Origin: Oceanobacillus sp. CFH 90083
GTDB taxonomy: Bacteria; Bacillota; Bacilli; Bacillales; Amphibacillaceae
Assembly (NCBI RefSeq): GCF_009389585.1
Contig: NZ_VIYG01000012.1
Span: 78,716-118,961, forward strand
Direction of reading: 5' to 3'
Length of the DNA stretch: 40,246 bases
Part shown: positions 8,249 through 21,555 of the stretch, piece after piece
Numbering within the stretch: position 1 is the stretch's first letter
Layout of the letters: every line of letters begins with the position of its first letter
Notes under the pieces: generated by a model
What the model was told of the DNA's origin: nothing
Databases searched by the model: none
The model's input: the letters and a program-made list of their open reading frames with translations, nothing else
Program-made: the position numbers and the translations under genes

Positions 8249-8638
8249 TTAAACACGACGACGTTTTGGCGGGCGGCAACCATTATGAGGAACTGGAGTT
8301 ACGTCAACAATTGCTGTAACTTCTAATCCAGCAGCCTGTAAAGAACGAATTGCAGCTTCTCGGCCAGCGCCAGGTCCTTTAACAGTAACTTCTAATGTTT
8401 TCATGCCGTTTTCGATTGCAGACTTCGCAGCTGTTTCAGCAGCCATTTGTGCAGCAAACGGAGTTGATTTTTTAGATCCTTTAAAGCCCAGAGCACCAGC
8501 AGAGCTCCATCCAATAGCATTACCTTGCGTATCCGTAATTGTAACAATTGTATTGTTAAAAGTAGAACGGATATGAGCAATGCCTGATTCTATATTCTTT
8601 TTCACACGACGTTTACGCGTATTTGTTTTACGTGCCAT
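8249..8638 (-). CDS. rpsK: 30S ribosomal protein S11
   Basis: 129 residues. [15 protein letters not shown] near the start and the C-terminal [11 protein letters not shown] are family hallmarks. S11 sits on the platform of the 30S subunit by the Shine-Dalgarno duplex. It follows rpsM by 21 bases. The AGGAGG-type site GGAGGTAAGC precedes its ATG. Confidence 0.98.
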   Translation of the reverse strand: MARKTNTRKRRVKKNIESGIAHIRSTFNNTIVTITDTQGNAIGWSSAGALGFKGSKKSTPFAAQMAAETAAKSAIENGMKTLEVTVKGPGAGREAAIRSLQAAGLEVTAIVDVTPVPHNGCRPPKRRRV

Positions 8639-8659
8639 TTGTAAGCTTACCTCCTTACA

Positions 8660-9025
8660 TTACTTTTTCTTGTTAGCCATTGTTTTACGTGGGCCTTTAC
8701 GTGTACGAGAGTTGTTCTTTGTTTTTTGTCCACGGACTGGTAATCCGCGACGATGACGGATACCTCTGTAAGCACCGATTTCAATCAAGCGTTTGATGTT
8801 TAAAGATACTTCACGACGAAGATCACCTTCTGTAGTGTAGCTATCAATTGCTTGACGGATTCTTGCTAATTCGTCTTCCGTTAAATCACGGACACGAGTA
8901 TCTTCAGAAACGCCTGCTTCTTTAAGGACTTCCTGTGCAGTAGCTTTTCCAATACCATAAACATATGTTAAGGAAATTACTACACGCTTATCACGTGGAA
9001 TATCAATACCTGCAATACGTGCCAT
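8660..9025 (-). CDS. rpsM: 30S ribosomal protein S13
   Basis: 121 residues, the usual length. [15 protein letters not shown] at the start, the helix-two-turn-helix YGIGKATAQ, and the basic tail with [14 protein letters not shown]13 lies in the 30S head and contacts L5 and the P-site tRNA. Preceded closely by rpmJ. Confidence 0.98.
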   Translation of the reverse strand: MARIAGIDIPRDKRVVISLTYVYGIGKATAQEVLKEAGVSEDTRVRDLTEDELARIRQAIDSYTTEGDLRREVSLNIKRLIEIGAYRGIRHRRGLPVRGQKTKNNSRTRKGPRKTMANKKK

Positions 9026-9048
9026 AGAATACTAGCACCTCCTGTTTT

Positions 9049-9177
<129 letters not shown>

Positions 9178-9193
9178 TTAGATCGGAGCTCGT

Positions 9194-9412
9194 TTATTTA
9201 TAACGGTACGTAATTCGTCCCTTGGTTAAATCATACGGAGAAAGTTCAACCGTTACTTTATCGCCTGGTAAAATGCGGATAAAGTGCATACGGATTTTAC
9301 CAGATACATGCGCCAATACTGTATGGCCATTTTCAAGCTCAACTTTAAACATCGCATTCGGCAATGTATCTGTCACTGTACCTTCTACTTCAATAACATC
9401 GTCTTTCGCCAT
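9194..9412 (-). CDS. infA: translation initiation factor IF-1
   Basis: 72 residues, the exact family length, a single OB fold ([25 protein letters not shown] without its last residues, ending RGRITYRYK). It binds the 30S A site during initiation. AAGGGAG lies before the ATG. The gene upstream should be a KOW-domain protein or map; here a 462-base non-coding gap lies between it and adk. Confidence 0.98.
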   Translation of the reverse strand: MAKDDVIEVEGTVTDTLPNAMFKVELENGHTVLAHVSGKIRMHFIRILPGDKVTVELSPYDLTKGRITYRYK

Positions 9413-9874
9413 TGTGTGTGATCTCCCTTCTTCAAATCAGTTACAACCTTATCTTAATTTGGGATAAAGCCTCATTTCCCTTTTGTGACAAGCCATGGTT
9501 TTACCAGACTTTAAGGTCTTTTCAGGGAAATATCAAACGTACATGTAGCGCACCATCATCATTTGAAATGATTGATCAGAGCACTGCTTCCTCCATTGGC
9601 CAGCGTAGGACAACCGGCCGTTCACAACCGAGATATCAATTGTACTGACCTGAATCACTATCCTGCATCATACGTACAAATGGATCTTAAGTTCAGAAAA
9701 TCAATTTGTTAACGTATATCTGCTCTCACCATCACCTAGGCAATTGTTCGTTTTATATCAAAAGGTTGATGAACCAATTTTTTATCGTGTTTGATAAAAG
9801 CATTACACATTATCTCACCTATTATAACTCGCAAATGTAGGTTTTGCACCTATTCTGTTTATTAAATAGCTGAC
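9413..9874 (-). other. 462-base gap where map and a KOW gene are expected
   Basis: Bacillus has map and a KOW-domain gene between adk and infA; no intact frame for either is present. Minus-strand traces suggest decay of the KOW gene: YDAG and then, in another frame, IVIQV (9673-9646), VVNGRLSYA (9628-9602), and WPMEEAVL plus stop (9602-9576). These recall RDAG..VVIQV and the C-terminal VTNGKLR..A of that family, but need frameshifts. A TATAAT (9826-9821) could be a -10 element for infA-rpmJ, with no good -35. A perfect ATCATTT-G-AAATGAT palindrome lies at 9558-9572. Confidence 0.5.
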
Positions 9875-10549
<675 letters not shown>

Positions 10550-11845
10550 TTACTTAATAAACCCTTTATAATGTCGCTTCACAAGCTGACCTTCCAGCTG
10601 TTTCATTGTTGTTAATGCAACACCGACAACGATGATCAGACTCGTACCGCCGATTTGAACTGTTTGTGGCAGATTTGCAAGACCACCCAAGATAATTGGG
10701 AATACGGCAACAGATGCTAAGAATATGGACCCAACAAAAGTCAATCTGCGAATAACCCTTGTTAAATATTCCTCTGTATTGTGTCCCGGACGAATACCAG
10801 GGATATAACCGCCTTGCCTTTGCAAGTTCTCTGACATTTGTTCCGGATTAACCTGAACAAATGTATAGAAATAGGAGAAAGCAATAATCAGTGCAACATA
10901 GATTACCATACCTACTGGCTGTGTGTAATCGAAAATGTACGTCACTGTACTTGCTATTTGGTTGCCTTCAAAAAAACCGGCAATCGTTGTAGGTGCAATC
11001 ATAAAGGCAATTGCAAAAATTACTGGAATTACCCCTGCCGCATTTACCTTAATTGGCAGATGCGTTGACTGTCCGCCTACTGGTGTACGATTGACTACCT
11101 TCTTTGCATACTGAATTGGAATTTTCCGCAAACCTTCGTTGACAAATATAATTCCAACCGTAACAGCGATAACTACTAATACAATTAACGTTACAATAAC
11201 AATATTGATAAACAATTCACTTCCCGGATTAGAGAAGTATTGATTGTATAATTGAGCCGCGCCATTTGGAATAGCAGCAACGATACCGGCAAAGATAATA
11301 ATAGAAATACCATTACCTACACCGTGAGCAGTAATCTGTTCACCTAACCACATAAGAAAAGCTGTTCCGCCAGTTAATACGATAGCAATCATTAAGAATT
11401 TGATGACGCCGGGATCATGGATAAGTAATCCGCCTGCCATGGCATTAAAGCCAATAGACATAGCAATTGCTTGAATAAAGGCGATACCAATAGCTGCATA
11501 GCGTGTTACTTGCGCAATTTTCTTCCGCCCCATTTCCCCCTGCTTCTTCCATTCAGCGAACTTCGGAACAACATCCATTTGCAGCAGCTGCATGATAATT
11601 GATGCGGTGATGTAAGGCATGATTCCCATCGCAAAGATAGAGAAATTTTCAAGCGCCCCACCACCAAATGTATTGATGAAACCAAACATATTTTGCTGGT
11701 TCATCATAAACTCAATTGCTGATTTATCTGCAAAAGGCACAGTAATAAACGTGCCGATACGGAATATAATAAGCATAAGCAGTGTAAATATAATTTTATT
11801 TCTTATATCTTTTACACGCAAAAAGTTGGAGAGTGTCTGAAACAA
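10550..11845 (-). CDS. secY: preprotein translocase subunit SecY
   Basis: 431 residues with ten predicted membrane spans; the core channel of the Sec translocon with SecE and SecG. Conserved loops include FGGGALENFSIFAMGIMPYI, and the C-terminal cytoplasmic loop with RPGHNTEEYL. The start is TTG; its binding site GAGGTGAT lies inside the final codons of rplO, which stops one base before this start, so translation is coupled. Confidence 0.99.
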   Translation of the reverse strand: MFQTLSNFLRVKDIRNKIIFTLLMLIIFRIGTFITVPFADKSAIEFMMNQQNMFGFINTFGGGALENFSIFAMGIMPYITASIIMQLLQMDVVPKFAEWKKQGEMGRKKIAQVTRYAAIGIAFIQAIAMSIGFNAMAGGLLIHDPGVIKFLMIAIVLTGGTAFLMWLGEQITAHGVGNGISIIIFAGIVAAIPNGAAQLYNQYFSNPGSELFINIVIVTLIVLVVIAVTVGIIFVNEGLRKIPIQYAKKVVNRTPVGGQSTHLPIKVNAAGVIPVIFAIAFMIAPTTIAGFFEGNQIASTVTYIFDYTQPVGMVIYVALIIAFSYFYTFVQVNPEQMSENLQRQGGYIPGIRPGHNTEEYLTRVIRRLTFVGSIFLASVAVFPIILGGLANLPQTVQIGGTSLIIVVGVALTTMKQLEGQLVKRHYKGFIK

Positions 11846-11846
11846 A

Positions 11847-12287
11847 TTAGATCACCTCAGATTGACCGCCCGCTGCTTCAATTGCTTCTTTTGCAGATGC
11901 AGAGAATTTATGAGCTTTAACAGTCAGTTTCTTTTCTAATTTCCCTTTTCCAAGAATCTTAACTCCAGCATTTAATTTGCTTACGACACCAGTTTCTAGT
12001 AATAGCTCCGGCGTAACTTCAGTTCCTTCTTCAAAGCGATTAAGCGTGTCAAGGTTCACAATAGCATATTCCTTACGGTTAATGTTTGTAAAACCACGTT
12101 TAGGTAAACGTTGGAATAAAGGCATTTGTCCACCTTCGAAACCAGGTCTTACTCCACCACCGGAACGCGCTTTTTGACCTTTATGTCCACGACCAGAAGT
12201 CTTCCCGTTACCAGAAGAAGTTCCGCGGCCTACACGGTTTCTTTCTTTACGGGATCCTTCAGCTGCTTTTAATTCATGAAGTTTCAT
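11847..12287 (-). CDS. rplO: 50S ribosomal protein L15
   Basis: 146 residues. [20 protein letters not shown] and the long glycine-rich arm ([20 protein letters not shown]) threading into 23S rRNA are diagnostic. Its last codons double as the secY ribosome binding site. Confidence 0.98.
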   Translation of the reverse strand: MKLHELKAAEGSRKERNRVGRGTSSGNGKTSGRGHKGQKARSGGGVRPGFEGGQMPLFQRLPKRGFTNINRKEYAIVNLDTLNRFEEGTEVTPELLLETGVVSKLNAGVKILGKGKLEKKLTVKAHKFSASAKEAIEAAGGQSEVI

Positions 12288-12316
12288 GCGAGCACCTCCT
12301 CTTTACACAAAATTTA

Positions 12317-12499
12317 TTAAACTTCTTTAACTGTCAATAAGTGGGACACTCTGTTAACCATACCGCGAACGGCTGGAGTATCTTCACGTACAACCGATTG
12401 ACGAATTTTCTTCAACCCTAACGCTTCAACCGTTTTACGTTGAACGTCAGTGCCACCGATAACACTGCGAGTGAGGGTTATTTCTAATTTTTTAGACAT
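12317..12499 (-). CDS. rpmD: 50S ribosomal protein L30
   Basis: 60 residues, the short bacterial form, with [20 protein letters not shown] and LGLKKI. A peripheral 23S-binding protein. Usual rpsE-rpmD-rplO order, with AAGGAGG before the ATG. Confidence 0.98.
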   Translation of the reverse strand: MSKKLEITLTRSVIGGTDVQRKTVEALGLKKIRQSVVREDTPAVRGMVNRVSHLLTVKEV

Positions 12500-12512
12500 C
12501 GTGATTCCCTCC

Positions 12513-13016
12513 TTATCCTAACAGTTCTTCAACAGACTTCCCGCGTAATTTCGCTACGTCCTCAGCTGTTTTTAAATTTGTTAAACCGTTCAATGTAGCA
12601 CGGATAACGTTGATTGGTGTGTTTGATCCTAATGATTTTGTCAGGATATCACCTACACCAGCAAGCTCTAAAATCGCACGTACCGGACCACCAGAGATAA
12701 CTCCAGTACCTTCAGAAGCTGGCTTCATCAATACGTTACCAGAACCAAACTGTCCATGAATTTCATGTGGAATGGTTGTGCCTACGATTGGTACAGTAAT
12801 TAAGTTTTTCTTCGCATCATCTACTGCTTTTTTAATAGCTTCAGGTACTTCTTGTGCTTTACCAGTACCGAAACCTACATGACCGTTTTTGTCACCTACA
12901 ACTACTAATGCTGCAAAGCGGAAACGACGTCCACCTTTTACAACCTTTGCAACACGGTTGACCGTAACAACACGTTCTTCAAGATCTAATTTGCTCGGAT
13001 CAATATTCATAATCAT
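12513..13016 (-). CDS. rpsE: 30S ribosomal protein S5
   Basis: 167 residues. N-terminal double-stranded RNA binding fold ([20 protein letters not shown]) and C-terminal domain ([19 protein letters not shown]). Involved in decoding fidelity at the helix 34/28 region. GGAGG lies twelve bases before the first ATG, a rather long spacing, and a second ATG two codons in is even further, so the first is kept. Confidence 0.97.
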   Translation of the reverse strand: MIMNIDPSKLDLEERVVTVNRVAKVVKGGRRFRFAALVVVGDKNGHVGFGTGKAQEVPEAIKKAVDDAKKNLITVPIVGTTIPHEIHGQFGSGNVLMKPASEGTGVISGGPVRAILELAGVGDILTKSLGSNTPINVIRATLNGLTNLKTAEDVAKLRGKSVEELLG

Positions 13017-13041
13017 TATAGATGGTTACCTCCTTTTACTC

Positions 13042-13401
13042 TTAAAATTCAAGGCCTTCCTCACGAGCTGCCTCTGCTAAAGCTTTGATACGTCCATGAT
13101 ATAAATAACCACCACGATCAAATACGACGGATTTATATCCTTTCTCAACTGCACGTTTTGCAATAGCTGCTCCGACTTGCTTAGCAGCATCGACATTACC
13201 GCCATTGATTCCAAGTTCTTTATCAACTGTAGAAGCACTTGCAAGCGTTACGCCATTTACATCGTCAATCAGTTGAGCATAAATGTTTTTGTTAGAACGG
13301 AACACATTTAAACGTGGACGTTCTGCAGTTCCTGATAATGTTTTACGCACACGATTGTGACGTTTTTTACGAATAACATTTTTGTCAGGCTTTGTGATCA
13401 T
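13042..13401 (-). CDS. rplR: 50S ribosomal protein L18
   Basis: 119 residues from the ATG at 13401; a GTG three codons earlier is possible, but GGAG sits eight bases from this ATG and the protein then starts MITKPDKN as in Bacillus. [22 protein letters not shown] core (here [10 protein letters not shown]) and [10 protein letters not shown]. Binds 5S rRNA. Confidence 0.97.
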   Translation of the reverse strand: MITKPDKNVIRKKRHNRVRKTLSGTAERPRLNVFRSNKNIYAQLIDDVNGVTLASASTVDKELGINGGNVDAAKQVGAAIAKRAVEKGYKSVVFDRGGYLYHGRIKALAEAAREEGLEF

Positions 13402-13431
13402 CTGGGTCACTCCTTTCTCGGGCTAAAAAAC

Positions 13432-13968
13432 TTACTTAGCAGTTTTACCTTCTTTACGACGTACATATTCATCCGCATATTTAATTCCTTTACCTTTATA
13501 AGGCTCCGGCGGGCGGATTGCTCGGATATTAGCAGCAACTGCTCCTACTAATTCTTTATCGATACCTTTCACAACGATTTGTGTGTTTTTAGGTACTTCG
13601 ATTTCAATACCGTCAATTGGGTCAAGCTCAACAGGATGTGAATAACCAGCGTTAACAACTGTTTTGTTTCCTTGCTTTTGAGCACGGTAACCAACACCGT
13701 TGATTTCTAATGATTTTTCAAAACCTTTGCTTACTCCAACTACCATATTATTGATTAAACTGCGAGTAGTACCATGTAGTGCACGGTGATCTTTATGATC
13801 ACTTGGGCGTTCTACAGTTACGATATTACCCTCAACGTTGATTTTAATATCTGGATGAAAATCTCTTGTTAATTCACCCTTTGGTCCTTTAACTGTTAGT
13901 GTAGTTCCGTTGAACTTCAACTCTACACCTTCTGGAATTTCAATAGGCTTAAGTCCGACACGAGACAT
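13432..13968 (-). CDS. rplF: 50S ribosomal protein L6
   Basis: 178 residues from the ATG at 13968 (a GTG three codons upstream overlaps the binding site GGAGG). Two duplicated L6 domains; the C-terminal signature [20 protein letters not shown] is intact. Binds 23S helix 97 near the factor-binding region; classical gentamicin-resistance changes fall in this protein. Confidence 0.98.
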   Translation of the reverse strand: MSRVGLKPIEIPEGVELKFNGTTLTVKGPKGELTRDFHPDIKINVEGNIVTVERPSDHKDHRALHGTTRSLINNMVVGVSKGFEKSLEINGVGYRAQKQGNKTVVNAGYSHPVELDPIDGIEIEVPKNTQIVVKGIDKELVGAVAANIRAIRPPEPYKGKGIKYADEYVRRKEGKTAK

Positions 13969-14000
13969 TCCCTGCACCTCCTCTTATAACTTATAAGTTT

Positions 14001-14399
14001 TTACCAAACGTATGCTAGTACTTCGCCGCCAACTGCTTGAGAACGTGCTTCTTTGTCAGAAAGCATTCCGTTAGAAGTTGATACGATAGCAATGCCAAGT
14101 CCGTTTAATACACGTGGTACTTCATCTGCTTTAGCATATACGCGTAAACCTGGTTTACTGATACGTTTAATTCCTGTAATAACTCTATCTTCGTTTGCAC
14201 TGTATTTTAAGAAGATACGTAATATACCTTGCTTATTGTCTTCAACGAGCTCATAATCCTTCACAAAGCCTTCGCGTTTCAGGATATCAGCGATCTCTTT
14301 TTTAATTTTAGAAGCAGGAAGCTCTAATTGTTCATGTTTAACCATGTTCGCATTACGAATGCGAGTAAGCATATCTGCAATTGGATCTGTCATAACCAT
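14001..14399 (-). CDS. rpsH: 30S ribosomal protein S8
   Basis: 132 residues, starting [20 protein letters not shown] as in Bacillus. C-terminal [13 protein letters not shown] is the RNA-binding signature. S8 binds 16S helix 21; in enteric bacteria it represses the spc operon, but no equivalent site was recognised here. Confidence 0.98.
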   Translation of the reverse strand: MVMTDPIADMLTRIRNANMVKHEQLELPASKIKKEIADILKREGFVKDYELVEDNKQGILRIFLKYSANEDRVITGIKRISKPGLRVYAKADEVPRVLNGLGIAIVSTSNGMLSDKEARSQAVGGEVLAYVW

Positions 14400-14428
14400 T
14401 ACTAATTACCTCCTTCCCGAATCGGGGA

Positions 14429-15182
<754 letters not shown>

Positions 15183-15209
15183 GTGTTAGCCCTCCTTTCA
15201 CAGAAAAAC

Positions 15210-15521
15210 TTATTTATCTAATGCTTCACCGGATTTTTTTGCAATACGGATTTTTTTACCATCTTTTATTTCATAGCCAACACGAGTTGGTTCTCCGGAC
15301 TTCGGATCGATTGGCAATACATTAGAAACATGAATTGGAGCTTCGATATTCAAGATTCCGCCTTGCGGATTATCTTGAGAAGGTTTCGCATGTTTTTGAA
15401 TCATGTTCACGCCTTCTACTAATACACGCTCTTTCTTTGGGAATGCTTCTAATACAGTACCCTCTTTACCGCGGTCTTTACCGGATAACACTTTGACTTT
15501 ATCACCTTTTTTTACATGCAT
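15210..15521 (-). CDS. rplX: 50S ribosomal protein L24
   Basis: 103 residues, a KOW-domain protein ([20 protein letters not shown]) that initiates 50S assembly. Its ribosome binding site AAGGAGG is intact although a dispersed repeat separates the gene from rplN by 190 bases; in Bacillus this gap is only a few tens of bases. Confidence 0.98.
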   Translation of the reverse strand: MHVKKGDKVKVLSGKDRGKEGTVLEAFPKKERVLVEGVNMIQKHAKPSQDNPQGGILNIEAPIHVSNVLPIDPKSGEPTRVGYEIKDGKKIRIAKKSGEALDK

Positions 15522-15558
15522 GCTTTACGCACCTCCTTGATGAGGAAATTTCTACTTA

Positions 15559-15706
15559 GGATGTTCAAACCACCAATAAAAATGACGCACCTAATTTCTT
15601 CGTTAGCTTGGCTTTCCGCTGCTCATGTATCTAATTGCATACACTCCGCTGCTCAAACCTGCGCTGCCTCGAACTTCTCGGTCCTTTTTATCGCCTATTT
15701 TGAACA
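15559..15706 (-). repeat. dispersed TGTTCAAA repeat inside the ribosomal operon
   Basis: A 148-base palindromic element between rplN and rplX. Ends are inverted repeats: TGTTCAAA-N5-CGATAAAAA at one side and TTTTTATTG-N4-TTTGAACA at the other. The centre (15623-15651) contains GTATGC...ATAC with flanks matching the centre of the element at 22952-23154, as does the GCGTCATTTTT[A/G]TT end. No open frame. It starts a few bases past the rplN stop and contains no terminator-like T-run in the transcribed direction except the TTTTTATT within its arm. Confidence 0.8.
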
Positions 15707-15711
15707 AACAT

Positions 15712-16119
<408 letters not shown>

Positions 16120-16122
16120 TTA

Positions 16123-16386
16123 TTAAATAATTACCGCTTCTTCGACTACTTCTACTAAGCGGAAACGCTTTGTAGCTGATAGCGGGCGAGTTTCCATGAT
16201 ACGTACGATGTCACCAGTTTTTGCAACATTGTTTTCATCATGTGTTTTGAATTTCTTAGAATACTTAACACGTTTTCCATAAAGCTTATGGAACTTGTAA
16301 GTTTCAACTAAAACTGTAATAGTTTTATCCATTTTGTCGGATACAACACGACCAGTATAAACTTTACGATCATTACGTTCAGACAT
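16123..16386 (-). CDS. rpsQ: 30S ribosomal protein S17
   Basis: 87 residues, OB fold: [19 protein letters not shown] and [17 protein letters not shown] primary 16S-binding protein. The binding site lies in the perfect palindrome GAGGTTAACCTC (16388-16399), which could form a 4-bp hairpin over it. Confidence 0.98.
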   Translation of the reverse strand: MSERNDRKVYTGRVVSDKMDKTITVLVETYKFHKLYGKRVKYSKKFKTHDENNVAKTGDIVRIMETRPLSATKRFRLVEVVEEAVII

Positions 16387-16412
16387 TGAGGTTAACCTCC
16401 CCTCTGGAATCT

Positions 16413-17055
<643 letters not shown>

Positions 17056-17697
17056 TTATTTATCGGTTTTTGTTGGAAGGACTTCTCCACGATAGATCCA
17101 TACTTTAACACCTAATTTACCATACGTAGTATCAGCTTCTGCTGTACCGTAATCAATGTCAGCACGTAAAGTATGAAGTGGTACTGTTCCTTCACTATAA
17201 TGTTCTGCACGAGCGATATCCGCACCGCCCAGACGTCCAGATACTTGTGTTTTAATTCCTTTTGCTCCAGCACGCATCGCACGTTGGATAGCTTGCTTTT
17301 GAGCACGACGGAATGAGATACGGTTTTCTAATTGACGAGCAATATTATCAGCTACAAGTGTTGCATCAATATCTACTTTTTTAATTTCAACGATATTGAT
17401 ATGAACTCGTTTGCCAGTTAAGTTATTTAAAGATTTACGTAAAGCTTCAACTTCAGATCCGCCTTTACCAATTACCATTCCTGGCTTACCAGTATGAATC
17501 GTAATGTTTACACGGTTTGCTGCGCGTTCGATTTCAATAGAAGAAACAGCAGCCGTTTTAAGACGTCCTTCAAGATATTCTCTGATTTTAATATCTTCAT
17601 GTAGTAAGTCTGCATAGTCTTTACCAGCGTACCATTTAGACTCCCAGTCTTTAATGACACCTACGCGAAGACCTGTTGGATTTACTTTTTGACCCAC
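17056..17697 (-). CDS. rpsC: 30S ribosomal protein S3
   Basis: 213 residues, slightly short of the 218 in B. subtilis. The KH domain is seen in [17 protein letters not shown]; the C-terminal domain carries [18 protein letters not shown]. Together with S4 and S5 it lines the mRNA entry and helicase site. GTG start with GGAGGGAT upstream; only three bases separate it from rplV. Confidence 0.98.
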   Translation of the reverse strand: MGQKVNPTGLRVGVIKDWESKWYAGKDYADLLHEDIKIREYLEGRLKTAAVSSIEIERAANRVNITIHTGKPGMVIGKGGSEVEALRKSLNNLTGKRVHINIVEIKKVDIDATLVADNIARQLENRISFRRAQKQAIQRAMRAGAKGIKTQVSGRLGGADIARAEHYSEGTVPLHTLRADIDYGTAEADTTYGKLGVKVWIYRGEVLPTKTDK

Positions 17698-17700
17698 TGA

Positions 17701-18042
17701 CTATCCCTCCTTCTTTTCAGTTACCACAACTGTAATGTGGCTAGTACGTTTATTGATTCTGCTTGCACGTCCTTGTGCACGTGGACGGAAACGTTTCAAA
17801 GTAGCGCCTTCGTTTACAAATACTTCAGATACTACCAGATTGTCTGCATCCATTTCATAGTTATGCTCTGCATTAGCAACTGCAGAATTTAATACCTTTT
17901 CTACGACTGGAGAAGCTCCGCGCTGTGTATGTTTTAAAATAGCGATTGCTTCGCCAACCTCTTTTCCTCGAATTAGATCTACAACTAAACGAACCTTACG
18001 AGGAGCAATACGAACTGATTTCGCAACGGCTTTAGCTTGCAT
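17701..18042 (-). CDS. rplV: 50S ribosomal protein L22
   Basis: 113 residues. [18 protein letters not shown], and the beta-hairpin loop (about 82-98, [17 protein letters not shown]) that lines the exit tunnel, where erythromycin-resistance insertions occur in other species. The loop is of normal length. Confidence 0.98.
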   Translation of the reverse strand: MQAKAVAKSVRIAPRKVRLVVDLIRGKEVGEAIAILKHTQRGASPVVEKVLNSAVANAEHNYEMDADNLVVSEVFVNEGATLKRFRPRAQGRASRINKRTSHITVVVTEKKEG

Positions 18043-18060
18043 GCCTAGTACCTCCTCTCA

Positions 18061-18339
18061 TTAACGTCTTGTTTTTTTATCGTCACCAGCGTGTCCTCTA
18101 TACGTACGAGTTGGTGCGAACTCACCTAATTTATGACCGACCATATCTTCAGTGATATATACTGGTACATGCTTACGTCCATCATATACTGCAATTGTGT
18201 GACCAACGAACTGCGGGAAAATTGTAGAGCGACGAGACCAGGTTTTTATAACTTGCTTCTTGTCTTCTGTGTTTAACACTTCAATTTTCTTCATTAGATG
18301 GTCATCTGCAAAAGGTCCTTTTTTCAAGCTACGACCCAT
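18061..18339 (-). CDS. rpsS: 30S ribosomal protein S19
   Basis: 92 residues, exact Bacillus length: [19 protein letters not shown] and the C-terminal [16 protein letters not shown]. Binds S13 and 16S in the head of the small subunit. Confidence 0.98.
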   Translation of the reverse strand: MGRSLKKGPFADDHLMKKIEVLNTEDKKQVIKTWSRRSTIFPQFVGHTIAVYDGRKHVPVYITEDMVGHKLGEFAPTRTYRGHAGDDKKTRR

Positions 18340-18396
18340 GGATAAGCCTCCTTCCAGGGATTAGAGACGGGTTTTAGTGCCCGCCCGTTTTTCCGT

Positions 18397-19227
18397 TTAT
18401 TTTTTACGTCTACGAACGATATACTTATCAGATGGTTTATTGCGTTTACGCGTTTTGTAACCAAGTGTTGGTTTACCCCAAGGTGATACTGGTGATTTAC
18501 GTCCGATTGGTGCGCGTCCTTCACCACCACCATGCGGGTGATCATTAGGGTTCATTACAGAACCGCGGACAGTTGGGCGTTTACCTTTCCAACGGGAACG
18601 ACCAGCTTTACCTATACGGATAAGTTCATGCTCAATGTTACCTACCTGGCCGATTGTAGCACGGCAAGTTGTTAAGATTAAACGAACTTCTCCAGAAGCA
18701 AGACGTACTAAAGTATACTTTTCTTCGCGTCCAAGGATTTGAGCTTCTGCACCTGCAGAACGTGCTAATTGTCCTCCGCGTCCTGGTTTTAATTCAATAT
18801 TGTGGATAACTGTACCTACAGGAATGCTTCCCAGTGGTAATGCGTTACCTACTTTAATATCTGCATTTTCACCAGATTCAATAACTTGCCCTACTTGGAT
18901 GTTTTTCGGAGCAAGGATATAACGTTTCTCACCATCAGCATAATGAATTAATGCAATGTTTGCTGAACGGTTAGGATCGTATTCGATTGTAGCAACGCGT
19001 CCTGGCACACCATCTTTATCGCGCTTGAAGTCGATAATACGGTATTGGCGCTTGTGACCGCCGCCTTGATGACGAACCGTTAATTTCCCTTGGTTATTAC
19101 GTCCACCACGTTTAGATAATGGAGCTAAAAGGGATTTCTCTGGGGTACTCGTAGTAATCTCTGCAAAATCTGAGCCAGACATATTACGTCTACCGTTTGA
19201 GGTTGGTTTATACTTTTTAATCGCCAT
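18397..19227 (-). CDS. rplB: 50S ribosomal protein L2
   Basis: 276 residues. Conserved [20 protein letters not shown] carries the histidine near the peptidyl transferase centre. L2 joins the subunits and is among the oldest ribosomal proteins. AAAAGGAGG precedes the ATG; 46 bases to rplW upstream. Confidence 0.99.
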   Translation of the reverse strand: MAIKKYKPTSNGRRNMSGSDFAEITTSTPEKSLLAPLSKRGGRNNQGKLTVRHQGGGHKRQYRIIDFKRDKDGVPGRVATIEYDPNRSANIALIHYADGEKRYILAPKNIQVGQVIESGENADIKVGNALPLGSIPVGTVIHNIELKPGRGGQLARSAGAEAQILGREEKYTLVRLASGEVRLILTTCRATIGQVGNIEHELIRIGKAGRSRWKGKRPTVRGSVMNPNDHPHGGGEGRAPIGRKSPVSPWGKPTLGYKTRKRNKPSDKYIVRRRKK

Positions 19228-19273
19228 CGTTGTCCCTCCTTTTAGTTTAAATTGTATTTATTCGTTGTTATGA

Positions 19274-19561
19274 TTAAGCCTCAAAGAAATCTAATTCTTT
19301 GCTATCCTCTGTTAACTGAACGATAGCTTTTTTGCGGTCAGGGCGATATCCACCGTAACGGCCCATTCGCTTAAATTTACCTTTAAGGTTCATTGTGTTT
19401 ACTTTTTCAACTTTAACACCAAAGATGGCTTCTACAGCATCTTTGATTTCTGTTTTGTTCGCTTTTACAGCTACTTCAAACGTATATTTTTTCTCTGCCA
19501 TTAGGTCAGCAGAATTCTCTGTAATGACAGGGCGTTTAATTACATCGCGCAGATCTTTCAT
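19274..19561 (-). CDS. rplW: 50S ribosomal protein L23
   Basis: 95 residues: [20 protein letters not shown] and the loop [16 protein letters not shown]. The main docking site for trigger factor and SRP at the tunnel exit. Start and the rplD stop share one base (TAATG), so the two are coupled. Confidence 0.98.
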   Translation of the reverse strand: MKDLRDVIKRPVITENSADLMAEKKYTFEVAVKANKTEIKDAVEAIFGVKVEKVNTMNLKGKFKRMGRYGGYRPDRKKAIVQLTEDSKELDFFEA

Positions 19562-20184
19562 TATGCGAGCACCTCCCCTGCTTTTTCAGCTGCATCCTTT
19601 GTGATGATCAGCTTGTCATGCGTAAGCAAGTCAAGTACATTCAATCCTTCTACCGTTAATACCTTTACGTTTTGTAAGTTGTTTGCAGAACGTGCAACTG
19701 TTTCATCATTCTCAGAAAGAACGATAAGTGCTTTCTCTTCAACTTTCAATCCGTTTAGGATGTTAACAATTTCTTTTGTTTTTGGAGCATCAATTGTGAT
19801 TGCTTCTAAAACAAACAAACCTTCTTCTTTCACTTTAGAAGATAATGCAGACTTCAACGCTAAGCGACGAACTTTCTTTGGTAATTTGTAGCTATAGCTA
19901 CGTGGAGTTGGTCCGAAAACAGTTCCACCGCCAACCCATTGTGGTGAACGGATTGACCCTTGACGTGCACGACCAGTTCCTTTTTGACGCCATGGCTTGC
20001 GACCTCCACCACGAACTTCAGAACGATTTTTTACAGCATGTGTACCTTGACGTAAAGATGCACGTTGCATAACAACCGCTTCATGAAGTACATGTGTGTT
20101 TGGTTCAATACCAAAAACAGCGTCATTTAATTCGATTTCTCCAACATTACTTCCATCCTGTTTTAAAAGTGCTACTTTAGGCAT
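19561..20184 (-). CDS. rplD: 50S ribosomal protein L4
   Basis: 207 residues. The extended loop (about 60-95, with [19 protein letters not shown]) reaches the tunnel constriction. In enteric bacteria L4 represses the S10 operon; whether it does so in bacilli is unclear, but the leader upstream of rpsJ here is long enough for control. Confidence 0.98.
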   Translation of the reverse strand: MPKVALLKQDGSNVGEIELNDAVFGIEPNTHVLHEAVVMQRASLRQGTHAVKNRSEVRGGGRKPWRQKGTGRARQGSIRSPQWVGGGTVFGPTPRSYSYKLPKKVRRLALKSALSSKVKEEGLFVLEAITIDAPKTKEIVNILNGLKVEEKALIVLSENDETVARSANNLQNVKVLTVEGLNVLDLLTHDKLIITKDAAEKAGEVLA

Positions 20185-20210
20185 GACATATCCTCCCTTC
20201 GTTTATGTGA

Positions 20211-20840
20211 TTAGTTACCTTTTACTGCACTCGTAATTTTCACGTAAGATTTTTTTGCACCAGGGATATTTCCTTTGATTAGCAGTAAATTCTTTTCAGC
20301 ATCTACACTAACTACTTCAAGGTTTTGAATAGTTACTTGTTCAGAACCCATGTGACCTGGTAATTTCTTGCCTTTGAAAACGCGCATTGCATCAATTGCT
20401 CCCATTGCACCAGGGCCTCTATGATAATGAGAACCGTGAGACATTGGTCCGCGTTGTTGATTGTGACGCTTGATAGCACCTTGGAATCCTTTCCCTTTAG
20501 ATGTACCTGTCACATCAATTTTTTCTCCAGCTTCAAAGATGTCCACTTTGATTTCTTGCCCAACTTCATAGTTGGCAACTTCTGCGCCACGGATTTCACG
20601 AACGTAGCGCTTAGGGGCAGTGCCTGCTTTCTCAGCATGACCTTTTTCCGCTTTATTTGTACGTGATTCCTTTTTATCAGCAAAACCGATTTGCAACGCT
20701 TCATAACCATCATTTTCTAATGTCTTCTTTTGCAACACAACATTTGCCTCAGCTTGAACGACTGTTACTGGTACAAGTTCTCCATTTTCAGAGAAAAGCT
20801 GAGTCATGCCGATTTTACGACCTAAGATTCCTTTCGTCAT
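20211..20840 (-). CDS. rplC: 50S ribosomal protein L3
   Basis: 209 residues: [14 protein letters not shown] at the start and the long loop with [19 protein letters not shown] (about 126-146) that extends toward the peptidyl transferase centre, the site of pleuromutilin/linezolid resistance changes elsewhere. CAGGAGGTG precedes the ATG. Confidence 0.98.
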   Translation of the reverse strand: MTKGILGRKIGMTQLFSENGELVPVTVVQAEANVVLQKKTLENDGYEALQIGFADKKESRTNKAEKGHAEKAGTAPKRYVREIRGAEVANYEVGQEIKVDIFEAGEKIDVTGTSKGKGFQGAIKRHNQQRGPMSHGSHYHRGPGAMGAIDAMRVFKGKKLPGHMGSEQVTIQNLEVVSVDAEKNLLLIKGNIPGAKKSYVKITSAVKGN

Positions 20841-20868
20841 CCGTTACACCTCCTGTATTTAAAACGAA

Positions 20869-21307
<439 letters not shown>

Positions 21308-21336
21308 ATTATACTAGAAATAGTTAATCATAGCAA
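21308..21336 (-). promoter_or_regulatory. sigma-A promoter of the S10 operon
   Basis: -35 TTGCTA (21336-21331), a spacer of exactly 17 bases, and a perfect -10 TATAAT (21313-21308). It is the only strong promoter in the spacer between the accessory block and rpsJ. Confidence 0.85.
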
Positions 21337-21498
21337 GCTCATAGATAACCACCTATAAGTTTGCACATTTTTATATTATACATAGTTCCCTGTACGATTG
21401 CAAGAGGAATTTAAAAGTTTTTTTGTTTTCCTTATATAATAGAAGAATTCCTGCTCATCTGATTTCACAAGATCTCTTACATTCCACAATAATAATAA

Positions 21499-21531
21499 TA
21501 AGCGGAACCGGCTAGTTTACCGTTCCGCTTC
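21499..21531 (-). terminator. terminator after atoE
   Basis: AAGCGGAAC (21500-21508) and GTTCCGCTT (21522-21530) form a perfect nine-base stem. On the minus strand it is followed by ATTATTATTATTG, a weak T-rich tail. It insulates the S10 promoter from the transporter gene. Confidence 0.75.
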
Positions 21532-21555
21532 AATATATCTCGCAAGGAGTGTCTA

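Noticed and set aside
9736..9810. 24-codon minus-strand frame with a fair binding site (AGGTGAG) in the adk-infA gap
   Set aside because: It could be a leader peptide, but composition is ordinary and no family or function can be recognised; not supported as a gene.
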